36,722 nucleotides of DNA, taken from contig NZ_BCNQ01000039.1 in the NCBI RefSeq assembly GCF_001515525.1, forward strand, positions 1-36,722. The letters run 5' to 3'. The notes beneath the pieces were generated by a model that was not told the origin of the DNA, searched no databases, and was given only the letters and a program-made list of their open reading frames with translations. Below are positions 36,463-36,722 of this stretch, piece by piece; positions within the stretch are counted from its first letter, which is position 1; each line of letters starts with the position of its first letter. A program made the position numbers and the translations under genes. The stretch is from Piscicoccus intestinalis NBRC 104926. Its GTDB lineage: Bacteria > Actinomycetota > Actinomycetes > Actinomycetales > Dermatophilaceae.

Positions 36463-36722
36463 GCAGGGCGCTCCTCTCGCTCGGATCACTCGGCTGGATC
36501 GGCTGGGCCGGCTGGGCCGGTTCGGTCGGCTGGGCCGCTTCTGTCGGCTGGGGCGGTTCGCTGCGCGGAGTCCGGCCGGTCACCGGCTCCGGTGGCGCGG
36601 CGACGGGTTCGGGCCCGAGGCCGACGAGAGCGGCGGCGGGCGCCAGGCCGCGTTCGTCCTGCCGGGCGCTGATCGCGGCCCGGTACGCGGCGACGGTGGC
36701 GCGGGCGACGGCGGGCCATGAG
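36449..36722 (-). CDS. Glycosyltransferase C-terminus, 5' end outside window
   Basis: On the minus strand the frame open to the right edge reads SWPAVARATVAAYRAAISAR, then QDERGLAPAAALVGLGPEPV, a Pro-rich tail of repeated QPTEPA/QPAQPI units, and ERSALRAHR before a TGA at 36449-36451. The WPxVAxxTVxxYR pattern closes many GT4 glycosyltransferases. Only 91 codons are visible. The 3' end overlaps the methyltransferase gene by 14 bp. The repeat-rich tail is probably unstructured. The GT4 assignment rests on this short motif and on the operon context. Confidence 0.6.
   Translation of the reverse strand, partial: SWPAVARATVAAYRAAISARQDERGLAPAAALVGLGPEPVAAPPEPVTGRTPRSEPPQPTEAAQPTEPAQPAQPIQPSDPSERSALRAHR

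Overview
The window is high-GC DNA from an actinobacterium. The mycobacterial-type ATP-dependent ligase, a complete urea ABC transporter behind a GlnR-like site, an HspR/HAIR-like operator and frequent GTG starts all fit Actinomycetota. Micrococcales is my guess; the genus cannot be read from this sequence.

Region 1 (1-9.99 kb) looks like ordinary chromosome: the 3' part of ilvD (branched-chain amino acids), a YihY/BrkB membrane protein, an ATP-dependent DNA ligase, and divergent from the ligase an intact urtABCDE operon for urea import with 1-4 base start/stop overlaps. No urease gene is in view.

Region 2 (10.0-12.54 kb) holds a zinc-less MDR oxidoreductase broken by one lost base in a G-run, and two overlapping short-chain dehydrogenases. 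The upstream SDR has lost its N-terminal NAD-binding part at about 12540, where foreign DNA begins.

Region 3 (12.54-25.8 kb) is an acquired island. Its core is an uninterrupted chaperone operon: a damaged hsp20, then dnaK, grpE, a type II dnaJ (cbpA-like), a MerR/CbpM-like regulator and clpB. A thiol/redox tail follows (zinc-ribbon thioredoxin, UBP zinc-finger protein, cNMP-domain thioredoxin-reductase-like flavoprotein). Together these genes would refold, disaggregate and reduce damaged proteins, like the transmissible heat-resistance loci of Proteobacteria. A 232-bp direct repeat, about 90% identical by hand count and without gaps, lies at 13025-13256 and 23134-23365. Each copy is the 5' end of a dprA-like gene and each is preceded by a recombinase-type remnant. 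The five core chaperone genes are open and full length, while hsp20, the thioredoxin/UBP junction, the reductase, a hydrolase fragment and the dprA-like gene carry frameshifts or a stop. The right flank (24.2-25.8 kb) is a graveyard of mobile-DNA debris: a relaxase C-terminus, an AAA ATPase remnant, a vapB-vapC deletion fusion and a stray glycoamylase-family fragment.

Region 4 (25.8-36.7 kb) returns to chromosome-like genes: a glycoamylase-family protein, a serine hydrolase, an AAA/DUF4143 ATPase preceded by three 23-bp-spaced iterons, a sugar porter and a PfkB sugar kinase each with a palindromic operator candidate, a secreted protein, a SAM methyltransferase, a GNAT acetyltransferase, and a minus-strand operon of glycosyltransferase (3' end only), methyltransferase and a terpene-cyclase-like alpha-barrel protein. 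Strong hairpins separate several convergent pairs. I saw no rRNA, tRNA or CRISPR array.
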